Below the pieces are notes generated by a model. It had not been told where the DNA came from and searched no databases. It worked only from the letters and a program-made list of their open reading frames with translations. DNA of 64,000 nucleotides from Rhodohalobacter barkolensis (GTDB lineage: Bacteria > Bacteroidota > Rhodothermia > Balneolales > Balneolaceae), in assembly GCF_002834295.1 (NCBI RefSeq), contig NZ_PISP01000001.1:186001-250000 (forward strand). Direction: 5' to 3'. The position numbers and the translations under genes were made by a program. Shown here piece after piece: positions 26,332 to 34,356 of the stretch (the first letter of the stretch is position 1; each line of letters opens with the position of its first letter).

Positions 26332-29055
26332 ATGTCGGATCAGCAACAACCGTTGACAGGTTCTATTCAAACCGATAAGTCGTGGTTCAATTTATCAAAG
26401 GATGAACTGTATAGGACGGTCGAAACATCATCACAAAAAGGGTTGACACAGGAAGAGTCTGTAAAACGTCTGCAGATTTTTGGTCCAAATGAAATTGAAA
26501 CTCAGCAGGGCATGACCCGTTTGCAGATTTTGATGCATCAGTTTAAAGACCCACTTATCTACATATTGATAGCCGCCGCGTTTGTCACACTCATTCTTCA
26601 GGATTACACAGATTCTGCTGTGATCACCATTGTTGTACTTCTCAACGCGGTGATTGGTTACTTTCAAGAATCAAAAGCCCAAAGTGCAATTCATGCACTT
26701 TCAAAATTGGCGGCACCTAAAGCGCATGTCATAAGAGACGGACGTGAAATGGAAATTCCGGGCAAAGATCTGGTTCCGGGTGATGTTGTACTGCTTACTT
26801 CGGGCGGACGAGTAGCAGCGGATATGAGAATTATTCATTCCAATGGGCTGGAGGTGAATGAATCTGCTCTGACGGGAGAATCGATGATTACCCGTAAACA
26901 CAGTGATGTGATTGACGTAGAAAATGCGGTTCCCGGAGATCAGAAGAATATGGCATTTGCAGGTACAATTGTTGCACAGGGACGTGCCAGGGCAGTAGTG
27001 GTCCGAACGGGAAAGTCGACCGAACTGGGGAAGATTGCTGAATCAGTCAAAGACATTGGAATTACCAAAACTCCATTGCAGATAAAGGTGGACAAACTGG
27101 GTCATATGATTGGTTATGTGATTGTTGGTTTTGCCATTTTGATTGCTATGATCGGGATATGGCATCAAATGAGTCCGACAGACATATTCATTACTGTCGT
27201 GGCTATGGCCGTTTCAGCTATTCCCGAGGGTTTGCCGGTCGTTTTAACAGTTACCCTGGCAATCGGTGTAAGAAGGATGGCAAATCGGCAGGCTATTATT
27301 CGTTCATTGCCGGCAGTAGAAACACTCGGAAGTACAACGGTTATCGGTTCGGATAAAACCGGTACGCTCACTAAAAACCAGATGACTGTCCGAAAAATAT
27401 GGTCTGACCAGAAATTCTATTCTACATCGGAAGCAGGGTATAAATTGGAAGGTGGTGTTTATGATGGGGATATTAAATGGGAAACAGATGAACAATCCGG
27501 TCTTTACCAGACACTTCTTGCCGGGACTTTATCCAACGAAGCTAACGTGGCTTCACTTAAATTGGGTGAGCCACAAGGTGACCCAACTGAAATTGCTCTT
27601 CATGTTTCAGCTTTCAAAGGAGGAATAGAATTAAGCTCAATCAGAGACCAGATTACTGAACTGGACCTTTTCCCATTTGAACCGGAACGACAGTTCATGG
27701 CGACCTTGAATCAGAAAGGGGCAAAAAGGCAGATTAATATGAAGGGTTCGCCTGAAGCGATTTTATCCAGATGTACACATCAACTTGTAGATGGTGAAAT
27801 TCTGGATCTGGATCATGAAAGTGTTCGGGATGCTGCAGCAAAAATGGCCGGTGAGGGACTTCGGGTTTTGGCAATGGCATATAAAGACACAAATATTGAT
27901 CGGTTTGATGGATTGTCGGAACTGGAGACCGGGTTGATTTTTACGGGCCTGCAGGGGATGGAGGATCCGATTCGCCCCGAAGCTTTGGAATCGATCCGGA
28001 TTTCTCAAAAAGCCGGCATCCGGGTTATTATGATTACCGGAGACCATATCCAAACCGCAATAGCCATTGGTCGTCAGCTGGGTTTGGATCCTGAGGAACA
28101 TGGCGCTCTGGAAGGGAAAATGCTCGACCAAATGTCGGATGAAGAGCTTGATTTTAAATTGAGGGATATTAACATATTTGCAAGAGTAACACCCCAGCAT
28201 AAATTTCGCATTGTAGAACGGCTTAAGAGTTTTGGTCATATAGTAGCTGTTACGGGAGATGGAGTAAATGATGCCCCGGCACTTCGTGCGGCACATCTGG
28301 GTGTTGCAATGGGAAAAAGTGGAACTGATGTGGCCAGGGAAGCGTCTGATATGGTACTTTCTGATGACAACTTTTCGACGATTACCGCAGCCATCGAGGA
28401 AGGGAGAATTGTTTTCTCAAACATCAGAAAAGTCACGTTCTTTTTACTGTCTACAGCAGTGGGAGAAGTGATTGTGATTTTGACAGCTGTTATCATGAAT
28501 TGGCCTCTGCCTTTTGTAGCGGTTCAGATTTTATGGATTAACCTTGTTACCAATGGCTTGCAGGATGTTGCACTTGCTTTTGAACCCGGAGAACCGGGAA
28601 TTTTAAAAAGGAAACCGCGACCGGTTAAAGAGGGCATATTAAGTGGTCGGCTAATTGAAAGGCTGGGTGGCGTGGGGATTGTTCTTGCAGTGGGTACACT
28701 TGGAATATTTTGGTGGGCAATGGAGAATACAGGCGGTGACGTTGATATGGCTCGTACTGTGGCTATGACTCAAATGGTGATTTTTCAGTTTTTCCATGTC
28801 ATTAACTGCCGTTCACTCGACAGAAGTATTTTCAAAGTCAATTTCTTCTCGAATAAGTTTCTGTTTGTGAGTATGGCAGCCGCTATGCTGGCCCATCTTG
28901 CCGTTCTTCATATTGGCTTCTTACAATCGGTATTCAGAACAGTACCCCTGAATGTTGAACAGTGGATAATGATTGTTTCTATAGGTTCATTAGTCATTAT
29001 TGGAGGTGAAATCGATAAAATTGTAAATCGATGGAGAAAGAGTTTTATTGGCTGA
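26332..29055 (+). CDS. P-type cation-transporting ATPase (P2-type)
   Basis: Inner-membrane ion pump of 907 residues. In order: N-terminal cation ATPase domain, two helices, actuator domain with LTGES, helix M4 with VSAIPEGLPVVL (Pro298), phosphorylated Asp341 in SDKTGTLT, nucleotide-binding domain, hinge TGDGVNDAPAL, then C-terminal helices. PEGLP is typical of Ca2+ or related P2 pumps. M6 reads WINLVTNGLQDVALAFE, with Asn at position 741 where many Ca2+ pumps have the Asp of NLVTDG. The start has a good AGGAG site. A Ca/Na antiporter gene follows by 54 nt, which favours calcium or another divalent ion as substrate. Confidence 0.93.
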   Translation: MSDQQQPLTGSIQTDKSWFNLSKDELYRTVETSSQKGLTQEESVKRLQIFGPNEIETQQGMTRLQILMHQFKDPLIYILIAAAFVTLILQDYTDSAVITIVVLLNAVIGYFQESKAQSAIHALSKLAAPKAHVIRDGREMEIPGKDLVPGDVVLLTSGGRVAADMRIIHSNGLEVNESALTGESMITRKHSDVIDVENAVPGDQKNMAFAGTIVAQGRARAVVVRTGKSTELGKIAESVKDIGITKTPLQIKVDKLGHMIGYVIVGFAILIAMIGIWHQMSPTDIFITVVAMAVSAIPEGLPVVLTVTLAIGVRRMANRQAIIRSLPAVETLGSTTVIGSDKTGTLTKNQMTVRKIWSDQKFYSTSEAGYKLEGGVYDGDIKWETDEQSGLYQTLLAGTLSNEANVASLKLGEPQGDPTEIALHVSAFKGGIELSSIRDQITELDLFPFEPERQFMATLNQKGAKRQINMKGSPEAILSRCTHQLVDGEILDLDHESVRDAAAKMAGEGLRVLAMAYKDTNIDRFDGLSELETGLIFTGLQGMEDPIRPEALESIRISQKAGIRVIMITGDHIQTAIAIGRQLGLDPEEHGALEGKMLDQMSDEELDFKLRDINIFARVTPQHKFRIVERLKSFGHIVAVTGDGVNDAPALRAAHLGVAMGKSGTDVAREASDMVLSDDNFSTITAAIEEGRIVFSNIRKVTFFLLSTAVGEVIVILTAVIMNWPLPFVAVQILWINLVTNGLQDVALAFEPGEPGILKRKPRPVKEGILSGRLIERLGGVGIVLAVGTLGIFWWAMENTGGDVDMARTVAMTQMVIFQFFHVINCRSLDRSIFKVNFFSNKFLFVSMAAAMLAHLAVLHIGFLQSVFRTVPLNVEQWIMIVSIGSLVIIGGEIDKIVNRWRKSFIG

Positions 29056-29109
29056 TGAAATAGTCTGATAATTTAAATCAGACCTCACCACAAAAAATGA
29101 ATAATACGT

Positions 29110-30051
29110 TTGGAACTACTTCTTTTTATTCTGGGCTTGGTTTTTTTGATTTTCGGAGCTGAAATTCTTGTTAATGGAGCTTCAAAAATTGCCGCCACAG
29201 TTGGACTTTCTCCACTTATTATTGGTTTAACGGTTGTAGCTTTTGGCACCAGCTCACCCGAATTGTCCGTCAGCCTCAAATCTCTCTTATCGGGGCAGGT
29301 TGATGTAGCTGCAGGAAATGTTATTGGCAGTAATATTTTTAATGTGCTGTTTATTTTGGGATTATCAGCTTTGATCACTCCACTTATTATTACTCAAAAG
29401 CTGATACGATTTGATGTTCCGATCATGGTAATTCTATCGGTTGCAGTTTGGCTGTTCTCACTAAACGGATCTATTTCTCAACTTGAAGGAGGAATCCTTT
29501 TTATAGCTCTTTTGATCTATATTTTTATTCTGATTTACAAAGGGAAAAAAGATCAAACTGAAGATACATCAGACTACTCAGAGGGTGGTTCACGTTTCAA
29601 ACTGTTGTTGAAAAATGGAATCTTTGTAATTCTTGGGCTGGTACTATTGGTGTATGGTTCAAGATGGTTTGTGGACGGAGCTGTTACTTTAGCACGACAC
29701 TTTGGAGTGAGTGAGCTGGTTATTGGGTTGACTATCGTTGCCATGGGTACCTCACTTCCGGAAGTATTTACATCAGCGGTTGCTGCATTTCGCGGGGAAC
29801 GGGATATTGCCGTTGGGAATGTGGTGGGCAGCAATATCTTTAATTTATTGGGTGTATTGGGAATGACCGGTTTGCTGTCTAAAACGGGAATGATTGTGAA
29901 TTCTTCTGCAATTTCATTTGATATACCGGTGATGATTTTTGCAGCCCTGCTCTGTTTGCCCATTTTCTTTTCAGGAAAAATCATTTCACGTAAAGAGGGC
30001 GGAGTCATGTTGGGTTTATATGTTCTGTATATTGTCTATCTGATCTACTGA
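29110..30051 (+). CDS. Calcium/sodium (CaCA family) antiporter
   Basis: 313-residue membrane protein made of two homologous halves, each with the alpha-repeat motif: GLTVVAFGTSSPELSVSL with GNVIGSNIFN, and GLTIVAMGTSLPEVFTSA with GNVVGSNIFN. This is the YrbG-type bacterial Ca2+/Na+ exchanger pattern. The start is a TTG with no strong ribosome-binding site; a stop codon lies 12 nt upstream in frame, so no longer protein is possible. It follows the P-type ATPase gene closely and likely shares its transcript, giving two calcium-handling proteins in a row. Confidence 0.92.
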   Translation: MELLLFILGLVFLIFGAEILVNGASKIAATVGLSPLIIGLTVVAFGTSSPELSVSLKSLLSGQVDVAAGNVIGSNIFNVLFILGLSALITPLIITQKLIRFDVPIMVILSVAVWLFSLNGSISQLEGGILFIALLIYIFILIYKGKKDQTEDTSDYSEGGSRFKLLLKNGIFVILGLVLLVYGSRWFVDGAVTLARHFGVSELVIGLTIVAMGTSLPEVFTSAVAAFRGERDIAVGNVVGSNIFNLLGVLGMTGLLSKTGMIVNSSAISFDIPVMIFAALLCLPIFFSGKIISRKEGGVMLGLYVLYIVYLIY

Positions 30052-30086
30052 AAAGGCTGCATATTTTAATTAGAATAGGTAGACAT

Positions 30087-30124
30087 AAAAAAAGCCTGTT
30101 AACCATGGGTATGATTAACAGGCT
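30087..30124 (-). terminator. Intrinsic terminator downstream of the TPP riboswitch
   Basis: On the minus strand AGCCTGTTAA pairs with TTAACAGGCT (10 bp, 12-nt loop) and is followed directly by a run of seven T. The + strand version lacks a T run, so it works only for minus-strand transcripts. It begins 22 nt after the riboswitch P1 helix closes. Confidence 0.92.
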
Positions 30125-30146
30125 ACTCTCTCTTAATTGGATCGAA

Positions 30147-30240
30147 GTCAACAATTTCCTTACGGCCCGTATGATCGGGTTTCAAGTTCGAAGGGTACTT
30201 TCTCAGTCCTGATGGTCTCAGGGCACCCCTAACTGTTGAC
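30147..30240 (-). promoter_or_regulatory. TPP riboswitch aptamer (orphan)
   Basis: Read on the minus strand, the sequence shows the full thiamine pyrophosphate aptamer. P1 is GTCAACA with TGTTGAC. P2 is AGGGGT with ACCCTT. P3 is CCTGA with TCAGG. The pyrimidine-sensing CTGAGA is at 30206-30201. The pyrophosphate arm has P5 CCCG with CGGG around an ATCATA loop. The usual P4 pairing CCU/AGG appears here as CTT/AAG, a compensated change. A terminator follows at once. No thiamine biosynthesis or transport gene lies downstream: the next DNA in that direction is the antisense of the antiporter gene. Confidence 0.88.
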
Positions 30241-30325
30241 CTCGAGTTTCTTACCGAACCTCTCTTTTCTCTCTGGCTGATCTTGGTTCTCTCGTTTGCT
30301 CAACATTAACAACAAATTCAGACCG

Positions 30326-30429
30326 GGGCACAATCAAACATTTCTTTTGATCAAGATGCATTGATTAATCAGCGGACTATTTTCTGATAGATTCAACCTG
30401 CCACCGTAGTGACTGATTAAATTGTGCCC
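30326..30429. other. Nested inverted repeats in the leader region upstream of the riboswitch
   Basis: GGGCACAAT (30326-30334) pairs with ATTGTGCCC (30421-30429). Inside it, TTAATCAG (30365-30372) pairs with CTGATTAA (30413-30420); the right arms are contiguous, so a 17-bp interrupted helix can form. It lies between the small ORF at 30561-30812 and the riboswitch on the minus strand and could be a leader structure or a weak processing or termination element. Confidence 0.5.
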
Positions 30430-30560
30430 TAAATCTGTTTACTCTCATTAGCTCAAAGAACTCACTTATAGTATAAACACTTAGGTTATATTGCCATGTA
30501 AGAAATGGGAACAACAGAGTGTAATATTATCTCCATTCGCACTTGTCAAGTTATTTGAAA

Positions 30561-30812
30561 TCATTCAATGTCAACTTTTTGAACATTAACGATATAAATT
30601 ACTTCCTCATCTTTAATTTCAATTTCCCCATCAATTACCTGGAAAGCTTCACCGGCTCTGAATGGGAGATTTGCTTCTTCTAAAATGTCTGTTGATCGAT
30701 CTACCGCAATTGCCCCGCCTTCATTCTCCCATTTTTGCTGAAGTTTGTAGTAGGCTGCGGTCTGTTTTGGCACGTCCAATATGATTCTTAGTTGCTTTTC
30801 GTAAGGTCCCAT
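30561..30812 (-). CDS. Small conserved-looking protein of unknown function
   Basis: 83 residues, acidic toward the C-terminus, with a regular alpha/beta alternation (RIILDVPKQTAAYYKLQQKW at the N-terminal part, EEVIYIVNVQKVDIE at the end). No family is recognised. It has an ATG but no clear ribosome-binding site. It is the only minus-strand gene near the orphan TPP riboswitch, and it lies upstream of it in transcription direction, so it is not its target. Confidence 0.6.
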   Translation of the reverse strand: MGPYEKQLRIILDVPKQTAAYYKLQQKWENEGGAIAVDRSTDILEEANLPFRAGEAFQVIDGEIEIKDEEVIYIVNVQKVDIE

Positions 30813-31129
30813 AGCTGTGATTTTTTAATGATTCATTCTAAATCAATACTTCACACTTAACACTGATTTTTTTCTAGTTAGAATGATAATAAAAGTTATT
30901 GTTCTGATATGTGCATCACAACTGATCTGATCATCAGGATTAACCAACTGTGAGTGTAGGTAATTTGCTGAGTAGGCATTGTTACTAACCCTTTCCGGGA
31001 AAAAACACTACACATGAATTCTCTTCTCTATTACAAATATGAGTGGTTTAGATGGTATGAAGTGTCTATAAAAGTACTCAACTTGAAAATGTGATATAAA
31101 CTTAGTGAACATAATCAATGGAGAATAAA
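30813..31129. other. Gene-free intergenic region
   Basis: 317 nt of mostly AT-rich DNA between two divergent genes. A partial palindrome (CTGATCTGATCATCAG) near 30929-30944 could be an operator. Otherwise nothing is identified. Confidence 0.4.
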
Positions 31130-31597
31130 ATGATCAAAATAGTAAGCAAATCGGCCGCACTGATTTTGGTGCTGTTGATCTCTTCTATGCCGCTTGCCGC
31201 TCAGCAAACCGGACAGCAAATGCAGCAACAACAGATGAGACAACATCAGGAGATGCAGGATATGATGCAGCGAATGAACCAAATTATGGAAAGAACCCAG
31301 GCGATGACACAGGACATGAATCGCCGGATGGAGCAGGCTCAAAATGAGCAGATGCGAAATCAGTTCCAGATGATGCATCGTTTTGGCGAGCAGATGAGTA
31401 TGACCCTTGGCAATATGAAAAATGCTGCTGAGAGATGCGATCTGATGCTGCAAAACAGAGAAATGATGCAGAACCGTGATATGAGGCAAGACATGGAGAA
31501 CATGCAGAAGCATCTTTCTGAAATGACAGAACGAATGGAAGAAGCAGTTCAAACCATGGAACGGATGACAACCAGATTACGCGAACACCAACAATAA
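31130..31597 (+). CDS. Secreted methionine/glutamine-rich helical protein
   Basis: 155 residues; GGAG 6 nt upstream supports ATG 31130 over ATG 31118. A signal peptide (cleavage near PLAAQQ) is followed by about 130 mature residues with about 26 methionines and many glutamines, spaced every three to four residues in a pattern suited to a long amphipathic helix or coiled coil. One cysteine is present. Met-rich periplasmic segments can bind Cu(I) or Ag(I), but no defined metal-site family is recognised. A barrel-like gene follows after 16 nt, suggesting a functional pair. Confidence 0.8.
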   Translation: MIKIVSKSAALILVLLISSMPLAAQQTGQQMQQQQMRQHQEMQDMMQRMNQIMERTQAMTQDMNRRMEQAQNEQMRNQFQMMHRFGEQMSMTLGNMKNAAERCDLMLQNREMMQNRDMRQDMENMQKHLSEMTERMEEAVQTMERMTTRLREHQQ

Positions 31598-31613
31598 AAA
31601 TCAGGGTGTCGGG

Positions 31614-32489
31614 ATGATGAGAGGAATCGGATTGAGTGGCATCTACATACTGACAGCCATTCTGATAGGCGCAGGGAGTTGCATGTCGGCTTATGCTCAA
31701 AAAGTGAGTTATTCGGGCGGTGTGCAACTCTCTTCCGGTTCCTACTATTTTGAGGAAAGTACCCAAAGTTTCTATCTGTTTAACGGTATGTCTATACAGT
31801 CGAACCATTTTACGCTTTCATTTCAGGTACCGTTTGTAGTTCAAAGTTCACCCTGGGTTTCATATAGCACGATTGGTGGATTGCCAACCGGTGGTACCGA
31901 GCACGGAGTGGTTGAAAGAAGTGGAAAAGGCGGTGGCTCAGGCCCAGGGCAGGGCATCCATCGGGAGCCTATCATACTGGCAGATACCACACAGTACACA
32001 AGAGCAAGTTTCAGTGACCCATCAATTAGCAGCGGTTATCGGTTCTATCGCAGTTCAAACGGCAGATCTACACTCTATTTGAATGGACAGGTTAAAGTAC
32101 CTATTGCAGATCCCGCCGGTGGTTATGGCACGGGATCATGGGATACTGGACTCGGACTGTCGGCTTCCAGGGGGTTAGAGTCTATGTGGATCATATCTGC
32201 CGATTTGATGCATTGGTGGCTGGGAGATTTGGACGACATGAAGTTGAACAATGCACTTGCTTACAGTGTAAGTGCAGGAAAAATGCTGAACAACAGGAAA
32301 TGGGTCTTAAGTAGTTCAGTTAATGGGTTAACAAGGTTAATAGATGACTTTGATCCTCCCGTTAACATGAATTTTGGTGTGGGTTTGATGCCAAAAGATG
32401 ATCTGCTATTCAATACATCCCTATCCATTGGGCTGACTAAATCTTCGCCCGATATCGCATTTGGATTGGGTTGGTTGATAAATTTTTAG
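31614..32489 (+). CDS. Exported outer-membrane beta-barrel-like protein
   Basis: 291 residues with a signal peptide ending near SAYAQ. The mature part is rich in short alternating hydrophobic beta-strands with aromatic girdle residues (for example SGSYYFEESTQSFYLFNG) and ends with a C-terminal aromatic residue (GLGWLINF), as outer-membrane barrels do. A Gly/Ser-rich loop lies near residue 102. The family is unassigned; it resembles small transporter-like or channel-type barrels. It is cotranscribed with the Met-rich protein gene. Confidence 0.78.
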   Translation: MMRGIGLSGIYILTAILIGAGSCMSAYAQKVSYSGGVQLSSGSYYFEESTQSFYLFNGMSIQSNHFTLSFQVPFVVQSSPWVSYSTIGGLPTGGTEHGVVERSGKGGGSGPGQGIHREPIILADTTQYTRASFSDPSISSGYRFYRSSNGRSTLYLNGQVKVPIADPAGGYGTGSWDTGLGLSASRGLESMWIISADLMHWWLGDLDDMKLNNALAYSVSAGKMLNNRKWVLSSSVNGLTRLIDDFDPPVNMNFGVGLMPKDDLLFNTSLSIGLTKSSPDIAFGLGWLINF

Positions 32490-32520
32490 AGATTAAAATT
32501 TAATTGAAAGTGAGGGTAAA

Positions 32521-32973
32521 ATGAGCATTCAGGTTAATTTTGAAAAGCACTGTAAAGAGGCAGATGAATGGATGGTGGAAATAGCGGAGCAGATGGGATA
32601 TCCTGATCGATCTGACTGGGCATATGGTACATTGAAGACTGTATTGCATGTACTCAGAGACCGAACAACCGTTGAAGAGGTATTTCAGTTATCCGCACAG
32701 CTGCCGGTTTTGATACGTGGTATCTATTTTGAAGGATATAAACTATCCGGTAAACCTGATAAAATGAATGCCAAAGAGTTCATGTCCAGAATTAAGAAGG
32801 ATCTGGGAAATAGCAATCCGATCACAGCAGAGGAGGCGTTCAGGGTTGTTCTGGAATTACTGTATGAAAAGACATCAACGGGTGAGATGGATGACATTCG
32901 CGGACAGATGCCAAAAGCTATTCAGCAAATTTGGAATAAGTATCGTCCCTTGGAAATGAGTGATGATTTTTGA
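32521..32973 (+). CDS. DUF2267 domain protein
   Basis: 150 residues, soluble. It carries two DUF2267-like halves: WAYGTLKTVLHVLRDRTTVEEV followed by AQLPVLIRGIYFEGY, and EEAFRVVLELLYEKTSTGEMDD followed by QMPKAIQQIW. The function is unknown, but the family recurs in stress-response gene sets. It lies 31 nt after the barrel gene and before dodecin. Confidence 0.88.
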   Translation: MSIQVNFEKHCKEADEWMVEIAEQMGYPDRSDWAYGTLKTVLHVLRDRTTVEEVFQLSAQLPVLIRGIYFEGYKLSGKPDKMNAKEFMSRIKKDLGNSNPITAEEAFRVVLELLYEKTSTGEMDDIRGQMPKAIQQIWNKYRPLEMSDDF

Positions 32974-33096
32974 ACATAGTTTAAAACTCTTGAGAAAACC
33001 TTACACATGGATCATTGATTTGCCTTAAACACATGGTATAGGAGATTCATTAATTACAAAGTACATTCAAACAATAATAAAAAACAGGGAGATGTC

Positions 33097-33303
33097 ATGT
33101 CACTAGCTAAAGTAATCGAAGTGATCGCCGAAGGGAATACAATGGAAGAAGCCGTGAAAAATGCTGTTAAACATGCTTCGGCAACGGTAAAGAATATAAA
33201 AAGCGTGTACTGCGAAAATATGCAGGGAATTGTTGAAAATAATAAGGTTGTGAAGTTCAGGGTCAATGCAAAAATCACTTTTGTTGTAGGCGACAAAGAT
33301 TAA
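33097..33303 (+). CDS. Dodecin-family flavin-binding protein
   Basis: 68 residues, the usual dodecin length. The pattern KVIEVIAEGNTMEEAVKNAV, ATVKNIKSVY and VVKFRVNAKITFVV fits the dodecin fold, which forms hollow dodecamers that store or buffer flavins. The usual flavin-stacking Trp (as in SWEEA) is replaced here by TMEEA, so flavin affinity may differ. A GGGAG site precedes the ATG. Confidence 0.87.
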   Translation: MSLAKVIEVIAEGNTMEEAVKNAVKHASATVKNIKSVYCENMQGIVENNKVVKFRVNAKITFVVGDKD

Positions 33304-33378
33304 AAAGTAAAGCTGCACAAACGAGATAGTAAAATTAGGTATTAATAAGCATTCAAAAGAGAAATCTGTGAGGTTTTT

Positions 33379-33816
33379 ATGAGAACAGGAAAGATTGAAA
33401 TGGTGGCCGGAGGTGTAATTTTAGCAACATTAGCCGGTGCTACAATAGCAGGCCTTCAATATCGGAATCGGATGAAAATCTACAACAGAAAGTTCGATCC
33501 CGATGCGGTAGAAGAGTTTAAAGGCCGAATAGAAGAGATGTTGTACAGCGGTGGCGAAAATGGAGAAGACAAAGGAGTGGAGCTCATCTTGAGATCCGGT
33601 GATGAGCTACTATCTGTGCACATGGGTCCCGCCTGGTACATCAAACATCAACCGGAACACTTTAAAGTGGGAGATAAGGTAGTGGTTCGTGGTTCTAAAA
33701 TTATGCACAACCATGATCAGATCATTATTGCTGAATGGGTTAAAAAGGGTGATTTAACCTTTCGCTTACGGCAAGAGAATGGCCATCCTGCATGGAGTGC
33801 TTGGAGTAAAAACTAG
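33379..33816 (+). CDS. Single-pass membrane protein with OB-fold-like (MamS-like) domain
   Basis: 145 residues. One N-terminal helix (MVAGGVILATLAGATIAGLQY) anchors a soluble domain. That domain has a pattern of GVELILRSGDELLSVHMGPAWYIKHQ, FKVGDKVVVRGS, IIIAEWVKKGDLTFRLR and NGHPAWSAW. It recalls small OB-fold-like periplasmic or membrane proteins of unknown function, including the magnetosome protein MamS. No direct evidence for magnetosomes exists here. It sits in a row of small stress-linked genes. Confidence 0.7.
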   Translation: MRTGKIEMVAGGVILATLAGATIAGLQYRNRMKIYNRKFDPDAVEEFKGRIEEMLYSGGENGEDKGVELILRSGDELLSVHMGPAWYIKHQPEHFKVGDKVVVRGSKIMHNHDQIIIAEWVKKGDLTFRLRQENGHPAWSAWSKN

Positions 33817-33870
33817 GATCAGCGATTTATATGCTTAAATAAAACAGCAAACTTAAATAAGGGGGCCAAT

Positions 33871-34203
33871 ATGGAACTGATGACTGGAACATTAATCTAT
33901 TTCTTTATCTCAATCGGGTTGATTGTTGGTGCAATTAATGGATTTGTAATTGGCCGGGAGGGTGTCTCTTTAAAAGCAAACGTTTTCTGGGGGGTGGTTG
34001 GCGCAGTTATTATGGGATATATCGGTGTGATCTTTGGAATAGGAGACGGAGTTTTCTTCTCATTCATAGCAACGTGGCCGTTTCTGTTTCTGATCAATGT
34101 ATTTCACCGCCACCATGTGGAAGAAGTTCTGGGTGAGACACATGATGCCGAAATTGTTTACGATCATTATTCAGATAAAAAAAGACCTAAACCGGTTTTG
34201 TAA
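33871..34203 (+). CDS. Small membrane protein, YeaQ/transglycosylase-associated-like
   Basis: 110 residues with about three helices (IYFFISIGLIVGAINGFVIG, VFWGVVGAVIMGYIGVIFGIG, FSFIATWPFLFLINVF) and a hydrophilic C-terminal tail. The IGLIVGAINGF start resembles the YeaQ/GlsB family of stress-induced membrane proteins, but the match is partial. It has an AGGGGG site upstream and precedes the large glucan synthase gene by 153 nt. Confidence 0.65.
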   Translation: MELMTGTLIYFFISIGLIVGAINGFVIGREGVSLKANVFWGVVGAVIMGYIGVIFGIGDGVFFSFIATWPFLFLINVFHRHHVEEVLGETHDAEIVYDHYSDKKRPKPVL

Positions 34204-34356
34204 TTTATTTGTTGGATAACGGTTGCGGACGAAAAAGAATCCTGCATCCGTAATTTCCCCTCAAATATCATCGAGAATTCCTTATTAAGATGAGGGGTAA
34301 TAAGCGGATATTGAATAAAGAAAAATTCTATTCTTTAAAAGGATTGCGGGAGTGTA

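Noticed and set aside
30123-30300. A 59-codon minus-strand open frame, or a short frame-shifted ORF, across the riboswitch
   Set aside because: It has no good start codon, and the sequence is fully explained by the TPP aptamer base pairing.
30087-30310. tmRNA
   Set aside because: A GCAAACGA-like string suggested a tag, but no tRNA-like ends are present, while the TPP elements are complete.
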